The notes below the pieces were generated by a model that searched no databases, was not told where the DNA came from, and worked only from the letters and a program-made list of their open reading frames with translations. A stretch of DNA of 37,155 bases. Origin: JANXQG01 sp037147235. Its GTDB lineage: Bacteria > Planctomycetota > Planctomycetia > Pirellulales > Thermoguttaceae. Location: positions 1-37,155 of the forward strand of contig JBAWVO010000027.1 of the NCBI GenBank assembly GCA_037147235.1, written 5' to 3'. Both the position numbers and the translations under genes were made by a program. Positions 23,432 to 31,313 of this stretch are shown here, piece by piece; the stretch's first letter is position 1; each line of letters begins with the position of its first letter.

Positions 23432-23874
23432 GGATTTTCCCCCTTCGATTCAGAAACTATCCGAGAATTCGGTTTGAACCCCGCAGGATCCAGGCCATCT
23501 CAGAATTCTCCGATAGGTTCTCAGAGCATACAGAGTTCGTACCTCTGAGCATCGGCAGTCGTTGCCATCGGTATTGAAGGAATATTGGGCATAATCGGCA
23601 TAAATAGAAAAAACCACAGAGGCAATTAAGATGGGATGAGTAGGCAAGCTGCGATTCATCCACCGCTGCCTTGATCGAAAAGGGCTCTCCGCCGAGTTTG
23701 CGGATAATTGTGGTGCGGGCGTCCCGCCTGCCCAAGATGTTGTGGTTGAACCAGGCAGGCGAGACGCCCGCACCACAAACTTGGCGGAGAGCCTCGAAAA
23801 GTAAACCGAATGAATTGGCATCCTACAGCAGGTGGCACACGGAGTGTACTGCTATTGCGCACACTCCTCACCGC
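23432..23874. other. Intergenic region with a large REP-like hairpin
   Basis: I see no gene in this gap. At 23714-23785 a long inverted repeat pairs TTGTGGTGCGGGCGTCCCGC with GCGAGACGCCCGCACCACAA, with an outer CCTGC/GCAGG and a loop of about 23 bases. Outside the hairpin a further imperfect pair (CTCTCCGCCGAGTTTG / AACTTGGCGGAGAG) extends it. This is a mobile palindromic element of REP type rather than a terminator. The rest shows no named feature. Confidence 0.75.
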
Positions 23875-25566
23875 TCATTTTTGCGCCTTCTCGATCTTCG
23901 CCCAGGTGTCGCGCAACGATACCGTGCGGTTGAACACCAGTTTGCCGGGCGCGGTATCCGGATCGACGGCGAAATAGCCCAATCGCTCGAATTGGAAGCG
24001 ATCGCCAGCCTGCGCCGATGTGAGACTTGGCTCGAGGTAACAGCAAGGCAGCACCTCCAGCGAATTGGGATTCAGGTGTACCTTGTAATCCAATCCTTCC
24101 GGCACATCGCTGGGATCGGGCACGCTGAAGAGGTTCTCATAGAGCCGCACCTCGGCCTGTACGGCATGCGCGGCCGAGACCCAGTGGATGGTGCCTTTCA
24201 CCTTACGTCCGTCAGGGGCGTTGCCGCCACGAGTGGCCGGATCGTAGGTGCATTGCAGCTCAACGACCTCGCCGGTCTTCGGATCCTTAACGACATCGGT
24301 GCAGGTGATCAAATAGCCCCAGCGGAGCCGCACTTCCTTGCCGGGCGAAAGCCGATAATAGCCCTTGGGCGGATCCTCGCGGAAGTCATCCTGCTCGATC
24401 CAGATCTCGCGTGAAAACGGCACCTTCCGCGTGCCCATCGCCGGATCTTCGGGATTGTTCACCGCTTCCAGGTCATCACTCTGGCCTTCAGGATAGTTCG
24501 ATATCACGACCTTCAATGGCCGCAGCACGGCCATCACCCGCGCGGCCCGCTTGTTCAAGTCCTCGCGGAGGCAATGCTCCAACAAGGCCATGTCGATCAC
24601 GCTATCGACCTTGGCGACGCCGATCCGCGCGCAGAAGTTGCGAATCGCCTCGGGCGTGTAGCCGCGACGGCGAAAGCCGCAGAGCGTCGGCATCCGCGGG
24701 TCGTCCCAGCCTTGGACGATCCCCTGCTTCACCAATTCCAAGAGCCGCCGCTTGCTCATCATTGTATAGGTGATGTTCAGTCGAGCGAACTCCAACTGCC
24801 GCGAATGAAAGATGCCGAGCGTCTTGATGTACCAGTCGTAAAGCGGCCGGTGGTTCTCAAATTCCAGGGTGCAGATGGAATGTGTGATGCCTTCCAGCGA
24901 GTCGCTCTGGCCGTGGGTGTAATCGTAGGTCGGATAGATGCACCACTTGTCGCCCGTGCGATGGTGTGTGGCGTGGAGGATGCGGTACATGACCGGGTCA
25001 CGCATATTGAGGTTGGGTGAGGCCATGTCAACCTTCGCCCGCAAGGTTCGCAAGCCGTCGGGGAACTCGCCCGCCCTCATGCGGCGGAAGAGGTCAAGAC
25101 TCTCTTCGACAGAACGATCACGAAAGCGGCTATTGCGGCCGGGCGTGGTGAGTGTGCCGCGGTGTTCGCGGACTTCATCGGCCGTGAGGTCGCAAACGTA
25201 GGCATGGCCGGCCAGGATCATCTTTTCCGCCCAATCGTAGAGCTGATCGAAATAATCGGAGGCGTAGTACAGGCGGTCTTCCCAATCGAAGCCCAGCCAG
25301 CGGACATCCTCCATGATCGAGTCGACATATTCAACCTCTTCCTTCGTTGGGTTCGTGTCGTCGAAGCGGAGGTTGCATAGGCCGTTGTAGTCCCGCGCGA
25401 TGCCAAAGTTCAGACAGATCGACTTGGCATGGCCGATATGCAAGTAGCCGTTCGGCTCCGGCGGGAAACGCGTATGGACGCGGTCGTAGCGGCCGCTGGC
25501 CAAGTCATCGTTGATGTGTTCGCGGAGGAAGTCCGTGGAAGTCGGGGTAGAGTCGGGTGTGCTCAT
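23875..25566 (-). CDS. glnS: Glutaminyl-tRNA synthetase
   Basis: A 563-residue class I synthetase that charges tRNA-Gln. The HIGH motif is PPEPNGYLHIGHAKS (about residues 35-49) and the KMSKS counterpart is MMSKRRLLELV. The segment RFPPEPNGYLHIGHAKSICL is the GlnRS form and distinguishes it from GluRS. The C-terminal anticodon-binding beta-barrels are present (GTIHWVSAAHAVQAEVRLYE). The start at 25566 is supported by AAGGA eight bases upstream. A 12-codon extension overlaps the antitoxin gene and is dropped. Having GlnRS means the cell need not rely on the Glu-tRNA-Gln amidotransferase route. Confidence 0.96.
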   Translation of the reverse strand: MSTPDSTPTSTDFLREHINDDLASGRYDRVHTRFPPEPNGYLHIGHAKSICLNFGIARDYNGLCNLRFDDTNPTKEEVEYVDSIMEDVRWLGFDWEDRLYYASDYFDQLYDWAEKMILAGHAYVCDLTADEVREHRGTLTTPGRNSRFRDRSVEESLDLFRRMRAGEFPDGLRTLRAKVDMASPNLNMRDPVMYRILHATHHRTGDKWCIYPTYDYTHGQSDSLEGITHSICTLEFENHRPLYDWYIKTLGIFHSRQLEFARLNITYTMMSKRRLLELVKQGIVQGWDDPRMPTLCGFRRRGYTPEAIRNFCARIGVAKVDSVIDMALLEHCLREDLNKRAARVMAVLRPLKVVISNYPEGQSDDLEAVNNPEDPAMGTRKVPFSREIWIEQDDFREDPPKGYYRLSPGKEVRLRWGYLITCTDVVKDPKTGEVVELQCTYDPATRGGNAPDGRKVKGTIHWVSAAHAVQAEVRLYENLFSVPDPSDVPEGLDYKVHLNPNSLEVLPCCYLEPSLTSAQAGDRFQFERLGYFAVDPDTAPGKLVFNRTVSLRDTWAKIEKAQK

Positions 25567-25598
25567 GAAAAATATCCTTGCGTCATCTTGACTGCCTG

Positions 25599-25829
25599 TC
25601 AAGACATGAACTCCTTGAAATCCTCTAAATGTTCGTCATCGTCTTCGATGATCCTGAGCTTTCCAACGGCACTTCCGGGCTGGCGGCTTTTGACTGGGGA
25701 ATCCGGCTCTGCCACCAACCTCGCCACCGGCTGATCGTTCTCGACAATCAGCAACTCCTCGCCTGGTTTTAACTCAGCAAGCAGCGAGGGCAGGCTCGCC
25801 TGAACTTCTTCGATCGTTGCGGTGGTCAT
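25599..25829 (-). CDS. Phd/YefM-type antitoxin, apparently without its toxin
   Basis: This 76-residue protein has the form of a type II antitoxin of the Phd/YefM group: MTTATIEEVQASLPSLLAEL is the DNA-binding N-terminus, EELLIVENDQPVARLV the typical strand pair, and the acidic tail (IIEDDDEHLEDFKEFM) the usual toxin-binding region. Such proteins repress their own operon and block a PIN, RelE or Doc toxin. No toxin gene follows: 32 bases after the stop glnS begins, and nothing suitable lies upstream. It could be a solo regulator or a remnant. Confidence 0.75.
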   Translation of the reverse strand: MTTATIEEVQASLPSLLAELKPGEELLIVENDQPVARLVAEPDSPVKSRQPGSAVGKLRIIEDDDEHLEDFKEFMS

Positions 25830-25937
25830 GGTGTCCTCCTTTTTGATTTCTTGAAATCGTTGTTAGTCATGGGCAGAAGTGCCTGGGACGCATGGTAAAT
25901 CGACTTGATGTTTGTAGGAAGTAGAAACCATTCTACT
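25830..25937. other. Short gap between gltX and the antitoxin gene, with a hairpin
   Basis: GAAGTAGAA (25918-25926) and TTCTACTTC (25931-25939) form a perfect 9-bp stem with a four-base loop. The gltX stop lies in its right arm. It may act as a transcription stop or be a relic of a repeat; no T-run is evident on the minus strand. Confidence 0.5.
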
Positions 25938-27587
25938 TCAGTCAGGACATTTATTATTACTTGATTCCAGTTGCTTCAGCATCCGTTCGATCCTCGCCAA
26001 ACAACTTGCCTTGCCAAGAATCGCCAGGCTGTCGAACAGCCCGAGGCCGACGGACTGGCCGGTCACCGCGGCGCGGAGGGAGTGGACGATGTCGCCGATC
26101 TTAACGCCTTGAGCCTCGACAAACGCATGGGTCATCTGTTCCAGCGATTGGGCCTCGAACGATTCCGCAACGGCCAGGTGGCCACAATACTTGGCCAAGA
26201 GTTCGGCCGCACCTGGCTTTTGCAGCGACTTGGCCACGGCCTTCTCGTCGTAAACGAGATGGTCGTCGGCAACAAAGAAGTAGACGTAATCGAGGATGTC
26301 GCCCGAAGTTTTGATGCGGTCGCCGGCGGCGCGGACGACATGTTCGATCGTGATTCGTGGGTCGTGGGTCGTGGGTAGGGAATCGTACGCCGCTCCACGC
26401 TCCACGCCCAACGCCCCACGCTCCACGCTCCACGCTCCACGCTCCACGATTCCAGCTCGCTGCAAGTAGGGCACGACAAGCTCTACTTTCTGCTCCAGCG
26501 GCAGCCGCTGCATATGCCGATCCTGGAAGGACCAAAGCTTCTTCGGATCAAAGCTGGCGGCCGCCTTGTTCACACGCTCCAGCGAAAAATACTGGACCAA
26601 CTCCGCGAGGCTGAAATGCTCCGTCTGATCGTCCAAGGCCCAGCCCAACAGGGCCAGGTAGTTGGTAATCGCCTCCGGCAAATAGCCGACCTGCTCGTAG
26701 AAATCAACCACCACCGGGTTGAACGTATTTTGATCGACCGTTAATCCCAAGGCGTCGGCCACCTTGCGGCCATGCTTCAACAGGGCGGCGAAGTCGGCGT
26801 TTTTTAGATACTTGTCGAGCTTCCGCTTACTGAGCTTCGTCTTACTGCCCGGCTCGGCCACAAAGGGCAAGTGGGCGTAAATCGGCAAATCATATCCGAG
26901 CGATTGGGCGATGAAAATCTGCCGCGGCGTGTTCGACAGGTGCTCTTCGGCACGAATAACGTGCGAGATCTTGAAGTCATAGTCGTCAACCACATTGGCT
27001 AGGTGGTAAAGGAAGGAACCATCAGCCCGCTGGATGACGTGGTCCTGCTCGCGTGCCCAGTCCACCGCCACATCGCCGCGGATGATGTCTTGAATGACAA
27101 GAGTTCCTGCTCGCGGCATTTTCAGCCGCACGGCCGGTTTCCGCCCCTCGGCTTCAAAGCGGGCGCGATCGGCCGCCGTCTCGGCCATGAATCGGCGGCT
27201 ATAGAGGAAAACTTGCTTCTCGCGCTCAGCCGCCTCCCGCTCGGCCTGCAACTCCTCTGTCGTGGCGTAGTCGTAGTAGGCTGCCCCAGCAGCCAGCAGC
27301 TTCTCGACCGCTGCCTGATAACGATCGCCCCGTTGCGACTGGTAATAGGGACCGTACGGGCCGCCGACCTCCGGTCCCTCGTCCCAATCAATTCCCAGCC
27401 AGTGCAGGCCGTGCAGAATCGGGGCCAGTGCCTCTTCGACATTCCGCTGCTGATCGGTATCGTCGATGCGGAGGATGAACTGCCCCCCGTGCCGCCGGGC
27501 GAAAAGCCAGCAAAAAAGCGCGGTTCGAACACCGCCTATGTGTAAATAGCCGGTGGGGCTGGGAGCAAATCGTGTGCGAACGGTCAT
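25938..27587 (-). CDS. gltX: Glutamyl-tRNA synthetase, with in-frame repeat insert
   Basis: A class I synthetase that charges tRNA-Glu. It starts MTVRTRFAPSPTGYLHIGG (HIGH-type motif) and carries the KMSKS form KTKLSKRKL. About 549 residues, against 470-500 in the family. Part of the excess is an insert of 30-odd residues (VERGAWSVERGALGVERGAA) in the C-terminal anticodon-binding part, read from a cgctccacg-type repeat at 26350-26452. An ATG at 27596 could add three residues; the frame above that is read from repeat DNA and is excluded. It is in line with the antitoxin gene and glnS on the minus strand. Confidence 0.95.
   Translation of the reverse strand: MTVRTRFAPSPTGYLHIGGVRTALFCWLFARRHGGQFILRIDDTDQQRNVEEALAPILHGLHWLGIDWDEGPEVGGPYGPYYQSQRGDRYQAAVEKLLAAGAAYYDYATTEELQAEREAAEREKQVFLYSRRFMAETAADRARFEAEGRKPAVRLKMPRAGTLVIQDIIRGDVAVDWAREQDHVIQRADGSFLYHLANVVDDYDFKISHVIRAEEHLSNTPRQIFIAQSLGYDLPIYAHLPFVAEPGSKTKLSKRKLDKYLKNADFAALLKHGRKVADALGLTVDQNTFNPVVVDFYEQVGYLPEAITNYLALLGWALDDQTEHFSLAELVQYFSLERVNKAAASFDPKKLWSFQDRHMQRLPLEQKVELVVPYLQRAGIVERGAWSVERGALGVERGAAYDSLPTTHDPRITIEHVVRAAGDRIKTSGDILDYVYFFVADDHLVYDEKAVAKSLQKPGAAELLAKYCGHLAVAESFEAQSLEQMTHAFVEAQGVKIGDIVHSLRAAVTGQSVGLGLFDSLAILGKASCLARIERMLKQLESSNNKCPD
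26350..26452. repeat. Dispersed repeat inserted in frame in gltX
   Basis: CGTGGGTCGTGGGTCGTGGG at the left end is followed by a run of GCTCCACGCTCCACGCCCAA and further CGCTCCACG units (26390-26450). On the minus strand the run is read as VERGA(W/L) repeats in GluRS. Confidence 0.85.
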
Positions 27588-28916
27588 TGAAGGCATGTTA
27601 AAAAATGACGGAATCAAAGTGTTTGTAGGAGTTTCCAGGGTCTCCCGGTTCTCGCGCATGGAGTTTCCACACATGCTCAGGGTCTCTGACTCCGCGGCGT
27701 CGGTGAACAACTCGCGATTTGCGCTGTCCGGCGTGGCCTTCCCCCTCGGGAGACAAGGTCGGTACGCCGATTAAGGTGATTTCGGAGCTCAGTGGGTGAA
27801 GCACGGACCGCAAGCGAAATGGTGCGTTACGCGAACCGGTCCAGAACAGGGGTAAGTGTTCCCAAAGGATCGACTCCGTGCGCAACCCACCATTTCCCCG
27901 CTGGTTCGCTCCACGCACCCTACGGCCTGCGGTCACTGCTAGCAGTTGGCAAGGTTATGATCGAGGCCCCATGCCCCCAAAATAGCAGATTCATCAAATC
28001 ATATCAATAGTTTCATGGTATCTGGAGTTTTCCTGACCGTTTACTACCACGTATAGCGGAATCGCCTTGACCAAAGGATGGATATCACACGAAGAATACT
28101 GCGGAAAAACACGGGTTTACACTCCTGAGAGTGTTTGTGATACACAAAAGGATGGGTAGTAGTTTGGCAACTTTCTGGCAACTTTGGCAACTTTCTGGCA
28201 ACTTTGGCAAGTTTTTGGCAAGTTTGGCAACTTCGCCTCCCTTTTTTCAAAAGGCATTAGTCGGGGGTCAAAAAAATTCGCTATTTATTGCCCCAAGAGT
28301 TTTGCTGGCATCTCGCATCCATGCATTACGTTTCTAGCCCGTCCAAGGGCTAGCCTAGCGCGATGCAAAGTTGGGCTTGGCGCGAAAACTGCGGAACAAG
28401 AGGATAACGCCGCAGCCATCGCCTACGAACGCGACGACCGACTGGAATAGATTCGAGGCTTGGGTCGTGAGGGGCGGTGTTGGGGGCGAAAAGGTTTGTT
28501 GGCGGAGTAACTCGGGGGTGGGTGCTGCGGCGCTGGTGCCCGCTATATCGAGGCGGCCAACCGGATTGACGGTATCTTGAGGCTGTTCCAGAGGCGAACT
28601 CCCTGTCATGACGTGCATCACGTCATCCCTGTTCCATCGCACACTGCCCATAACCGAATCACTGCCCACGCGGTCATCAATGGCTGGCCGGACTCGCGCT
28701 TTTGGGATGTCGTAGATGCGTTTGTGCTCGTCACGCCTTTTCCGCTGGATTGGCGGAACTACGAACCATAGCGATTTGCGGTCCTCGCTGGCCGGCAGAC
28801 CGGCGACGGCCAAAACGGAGTCGAACAAAGCGAAACGAAGGATAAACCAAAAGCATCGGGACGGTCACGGCTTAAAAGTTTTTGTACCGATAACCTACTT
28901 TGGTTGCATAGCGCGT
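27588..28916. other. Repeat-rich non-coding region at the left edge of the accessory island
   Basis: I find no convincing gene in these 1.3 kb. It holds an inverted copy of the TTCGCGTAACGCACCA element (27820-27851); a 22-base sequence at 27941-27962 that also occurs at 2375-2396; adjoining palindromes ACACTC/GAGTGT (28119-28134) and TTTGTG/CACAAA (28134-28148); an iteron-like array (28163-28231); and a hairpin CTAGCCC/GGGCTAG (28334-28353). Open frames near 28355-28828 on the minus strand and 28577-28771 on the plus strand have no recognisable family. Confidence 0.5.
28163..28231. repeat. Iteron-like array: 3.5 copies of a 20-bp unit
   Basis: TTTGGCAACTTTCTGGCAAC is present twice without change, followed by a third unit with AAG for AAC (TTTGGCAAGTTTTTGGCAAG) and a final half unit TTTGGCAAC. 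The 20-bp period is close to two helix turns, so any protein that binds the units would meet them on one face. Two palindromes lie directly to the left. Confidence 0.85.
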
Positions 28917-29026
28917 TATAATGGCTTAGGTAATAAGTCCAGCCAAACACCCAAAACATCGAAGCATGCCGCAAGGCATCAAGCCCGCTTCCGGTTTGGC
29001 TGGACACCAATCGAAGCGGGTTTTTT
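28917..29026 (+). ncRNA. Candidate structured RNA with pseudoknot-capable stems and terminator
   Basis: A perfect TATAAT at 28917-28922 would start transcription near 28929. Eight bases later begins GTCCAGCCAAAC (28937-28948), which is fully complementary to GTTTGGCTGGAC (28994-29005). Inside that loop ATGCC-GCAA-GGCAT (28966-28979) forms a hairpin with a GNRA tetraloop. The terminator arms CCCGCTTC (28984-28991) and GAAGCGGG (29013-29020) enclose the right arm of the first stem, so the two long stems cross. They either form a pseudoknot or compete. The -35 box is poor. I know no catalogued family that fits; it could be a small RNA, an attenuator or a riboswitch-like leader of the gene at 29041. 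The structure is seen; the function is inference. Confidence 0.5.
28984..29026 (+). terminator. Rho-independent terminator
   Basis: CCCGCTTC and GAAGCGGG form a perfect 8-bp GC-rich stem with a 21-base loop, followed at once by TTTTTT. It lies 15 bases before the ATG at 29041, which suits an sRNA end or a conditional terminator. Confidence 0.75.
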
Positions 29027-29040
29027 GCTGCGCTGGCAAA

Positions 29041-29289
29041 ATGGAGATTGCGGAGACTATGACCACTTCAATCGACGTAGCGATTAATTCACTTCCTCCC
29101 ACGCTACTCGCACGATCGGGAGCGGTCTTCTACACAGGCAAGGAAGCCTTTACGGGACATAGATCGCTTTACCTGCTTGGGCTTACCCACAATCTGACCA
29201 ACCCCTGCGTTACTATAGGAGATGAGCAATTCCGCTCAAGTACAAGAACAAATCCGCAGGAGGCAGAACAAATTCACTCGAAAGCATGA
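29041..29289 (+). pseudogene. N-terminal fragment of a gene, possibly UDG-superfamily related
   Basis: The frame from ATG at 29041 (or 29059) reads TTSIDVAINSLPPTLLARSG and AVFYTGKEAFTGHRSLYLLG. This resembles the beginning of proteins that continue with LGLNPGG and belong, as far as I recall, near the uracil-DNA glycosylase superfamily. After LGL the likeness ends, and the remaining 40 residues (THNLTNPCVTIGDEQ and onward) look random. It is therefore probably a truncated gene fused to unrelated DNA. It starts directly after the structured RNA. A 17-codon frame at 29286-29339 (MNPCRACLYGEVQCRMN), with three Cys, follows and overlaps the next start. Confidence 0.4.
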
Positions 29290-29323
29290 ATCCCTGCCGT
29301 GCCTGCCTATACGGAGAAGTCCA

Positions 29324-30031
29324 ATGCCGGATGAACTGAACAAACGCTCTCGCTTGCTGTCATTGGCAAGGCTGAGGCAATCCACCCGATGGGATGGCTA
29401 CAATTCTATCGCTGACTATCACGATGGCGCATACGAATGCGATTCCGTGTCGCCTTACACTAAGACTGCCCGTAATGTTGACGCGAATATCATGGTCATT
29501 CTGTTGGATTGGGCCTCTGACTGCGCGTTGAGCGGTCCTCTCGACCGAGACGCGCGAGACTTGGGCTATACGCGGAGCCTAACGACCAATATCAATCTCG
29601 TTCGACTTCTAAATGACACCTTCGGCTTGTCACTCTCCGACGTCTACGGGACAAACCTCTTTCCTTTCGTGAAACCAGGTGGAATGAGCGCTGGGATTCC
29701 CGACCGTGATCTAAAACGGGCGGCACTGGAGTTTGCCCTTCCGCAGATCGACATCGTCAATCCTCGCCTCGTAATCTGTCTTGGAATGGATACATTCAAT
29801 CCTATTCGGCGCCAATATGGACTTTCGCGCGCCAAAAACATGGAGGCGGCCATTAGCTCGCCTTTCACAATCGGCAATACCAAGGTGTGGTTCCAGGCTC
29901 ACACCGGGTACTTTGGCCAGATGATGCGGAACAAAGGCAGCGTGGATCAAGTTATGCTGGATTGGAAGAGAATGAAAGATGCGCTGGACTACCCAAGCAC
30001 AATTCCAGGTGAGAGAAAGGAAGATTTATGA
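29324..30031 (+). CDS. Uracil-DNA glycosylase-like protein
   Basis: From the ATG at 29324 (GGAG seven bases before) the protein has 235 residues. It matches a UDG-superfamily branch known mostly from genome annotation: WDGYNSIADYHDGAYECDSV, SPYTKTARNVDANIMVILLD, YGTNLFPFVKPGG, IPDRDLKRAALEFALPQI, NPRLVICLGMDTFN and AHTGYFGQM. UDGs flip out and remove uracil or other altered bases from DNA. At the place of the catalytic motif (GQDWSS in relatives as I recall) this protein has LLDWAS, and the second motif is HTG instead of HPS, so activity on uracil is uncertain. The stop overlaps the next start by four bases (ATGA), so it is coupled to the SGNH hydrolase. Confidence 0.75.
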   Translation: MPDELNKRSRLLSLARLRQSTRWDGYNSIADYHDGAYECDSVSPYTKTARNVDANIMVILLDWASDCALSGPLDRDARDLGYTRSLTTNINLVRLLNDTFGLSLSDVYGTNLFPFVKPGGMSAGIPDRDLKRAALEFALPQIDIVNPRLVICLGMDTFNPIRRQYGLSRAKNMEAAISSPFTIGNTKVWFQAHTGYFGQMMRNKGSVDQVMLDWKRMKDALDYPSTIPGERKEDL

Positions 30032-30702
30032 ACCACATTGTACTACTGGGCGACTCGATTTTCGACAACGGCAGCTACGTCCATCAGGACGACCGGGGCG
30101 AAGAGCCGGTCCTCGATCAACTGCGCGGTCTGCTGCCCGGCGGGTGGGACGCGACCCTTGTAGCCGTTGACGGACACCGGATCGCCGACGTATGTCGGCA
30201 GCTAGATCGTGCGCCGGCGGACGCTTCGCACCTGGTAATCAGTGTGGGCGGAAACGACGCTCTGGGCCAGGGCAGCGTGCTGGACGGACGCGCCGGGACC
30301 GTGAGTGACGCCCTCGTGACGCTCGCGCGGACCAGGGAGAAGTTCCGCCGCGAGTACCGGCAAATGCTGGACGCAGTCTGTGCCCGCGGCAAGGCAACGG
30401 TCGTATGTACGATCTATGATCGCTGCCCCCTCGGCGCCGAGTGGGGCCTACCAGACGAGGGCGGAGTTTTGCAGGCGGCCGTGGCGGTGTTCGACGACTT
30501 GATCATTGGTGAGGCGATCCGCGTCCGAGTGCCCGTCCTCGACTTGCGGCCGATCTGCGACGATCCCGCCGACTACTCAGACAAATCCCCAATCGAGCCC
30601 TCGGCCGTCGGCGGCGCGAAGATCGCCCGCGCGATCTGGCGGATCGTCGCGGGGCATGACTTCCGCAGGAGGCAGACGGTTGTATTCGGCTCGGAGGAGT
30701 AG
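30028..30702 (+). CDS. SGNH/GDSL hydrolase family protein
   Basis: A 224-residue protein with block I GDSIFDNG (nucleophile Ser10), a later Gly-rich turn, and block III VGGND (Gly75, Asn76), which supplies the oxyanion hole. In place of the C-terminal D-x-x-H of SGNH enzymes it reads DYSDKSPIEPSAVGGAKIA, as in a subset of the family where 'IEPS' takes this place. The catalytic His is therefore not evident, and the enzyme may use another base. There is no signal peptide, so it is cytosolic. Substrate unknown; SGNH proteins include esterases, lipases and acyl hydrolases. Overlap with the UDG-like gene suggests a shared task. GC is higher here than in the flanking island genes. Confidence 0.85.
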   Translation: MNHIVLLGDSIFDNGSYVHQDDRGEEPVLDQLRGLLPGGWDATLVAVDGHRIADVCRQLDRAPADASHLVISVGGNDALGQGSVLDGRAGTVSDALVTLARTREKFRREYRQMLDAVCARGKATVVCTIYDRCPLGAEWGLPDEGGVLQAAVAVFDDLIIGEAIRVRVPVLDLRPICDDPADYSDKSPIEPSAVGGAKIARAIWRIVAGHDFRRRQTVVFGSEE

Positions 30703-30769
30703 TATTGTGGAACAGTTGGCTGGGCGGCCTGGAAAAAGTAATTAGCCGACCCAAACGAGGAGCTGTATC

Positions 30770-31136
30770 ATGTTTGATAAGGATGACTGGCTTAATGCAA
30801 TGCGAGACATCAAGGAGCGAACCGCCGATCGGTTCGACCTGAAATCGCCGCAGATTTGCGTCTTTGGGTGGTGCATCTGCGCTGAACACCAGCGCGAATT
30901 TAGGAGCGTGGTGCTGAGGGCGGATCCGAAAACTCCGCAGACTCGATCCGGCCGGCCCCCGGGCGCACGGAACTGCCTGTCGAGCGACCGGCAAGGGGGT
31001 TGGAAGTATCGCGTCGATTTGGCGCCATCCGGCCTAGCGTCGTTTGTTCGCGGGCTGGGCTGAGCCGAAGAAGCAATACTCGGACGAGGGCGAAAGCTGG
31101 CGCTATGACCGATTTTCACGAGAACATCCTCTATAA
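30770..31136 (+). pseudogene. Small hypothetical gene with probable frameshift
   Basis: An ATG at 30770 with GAGGAG seven bases upstream opens a 97-codon frame (MFDKDDWLNAMRDIKERTAD and onward) that stops at 31063. In another frame the coding likeness continues directly as AEPKKQYSDEGESWRYDRFS to a stop at 31134-31136. Joined near 31045 they give one protein of about 120 residues with Trp, Tyr and charged residues. I do not recognise it. Either the gene is broken or the sequence has an error. Confidence 0.5.
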
Positions 31137-31285
31137 ATACCGAGGCCCTAGCCGATCGGAGGATCACGCCGCAGCCTGGCAACCAAAACGATCTGCATAT
31201 GTTCTTCGTGCCGACTGACCACGAGAGGACGGAGTACGTTCGGCAGGTACTGAGGCGAGCGTATGAACTTGCAGCTAAGAAATGA
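31105..31285 (+). pseudogene. Small hypothetical gene with probable frameshift
   Basis: The frame from ATG 31105 reads MTDFHENILYKYRGPSR and WQPKRSAY before a stop at 31218. A different frame from about 31180 gives NDLHMFFVPTDHERTEYVRQ and VLRRAYELAAKK to a stop at 31283-31285. Spliced near 31180 this is one plausible helical protein of about 60 residues. It overlaps the end of the preceding broken gene. No family is recognised. Confidence 0.45.
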
Positions 31286-31313
31286 AGCTCTTGCTTATTG
31301 AAGGAGTGGAAGA

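Noticed and set aside
28044..28250. 68-codon minus-strand frame with KLPKLPESCQT repeats
   Set aside because: It is simply the translation of the 20-bp tandem array.
28355..28828. 157-codon minus-strand open frame
   Set aside because: Pro/Ser/Thr-rich with no recognisable domain, no ribosome-binding site, and competing frames on the other strand. It is not supported as a gene.
28917..29026. Retron or CRISPR tracr-like RNA
   Set aside because: Complementary ends recall retron msr-msd, but there is no reverse transcriptase nearby, and no cas gene or repeat array is present.
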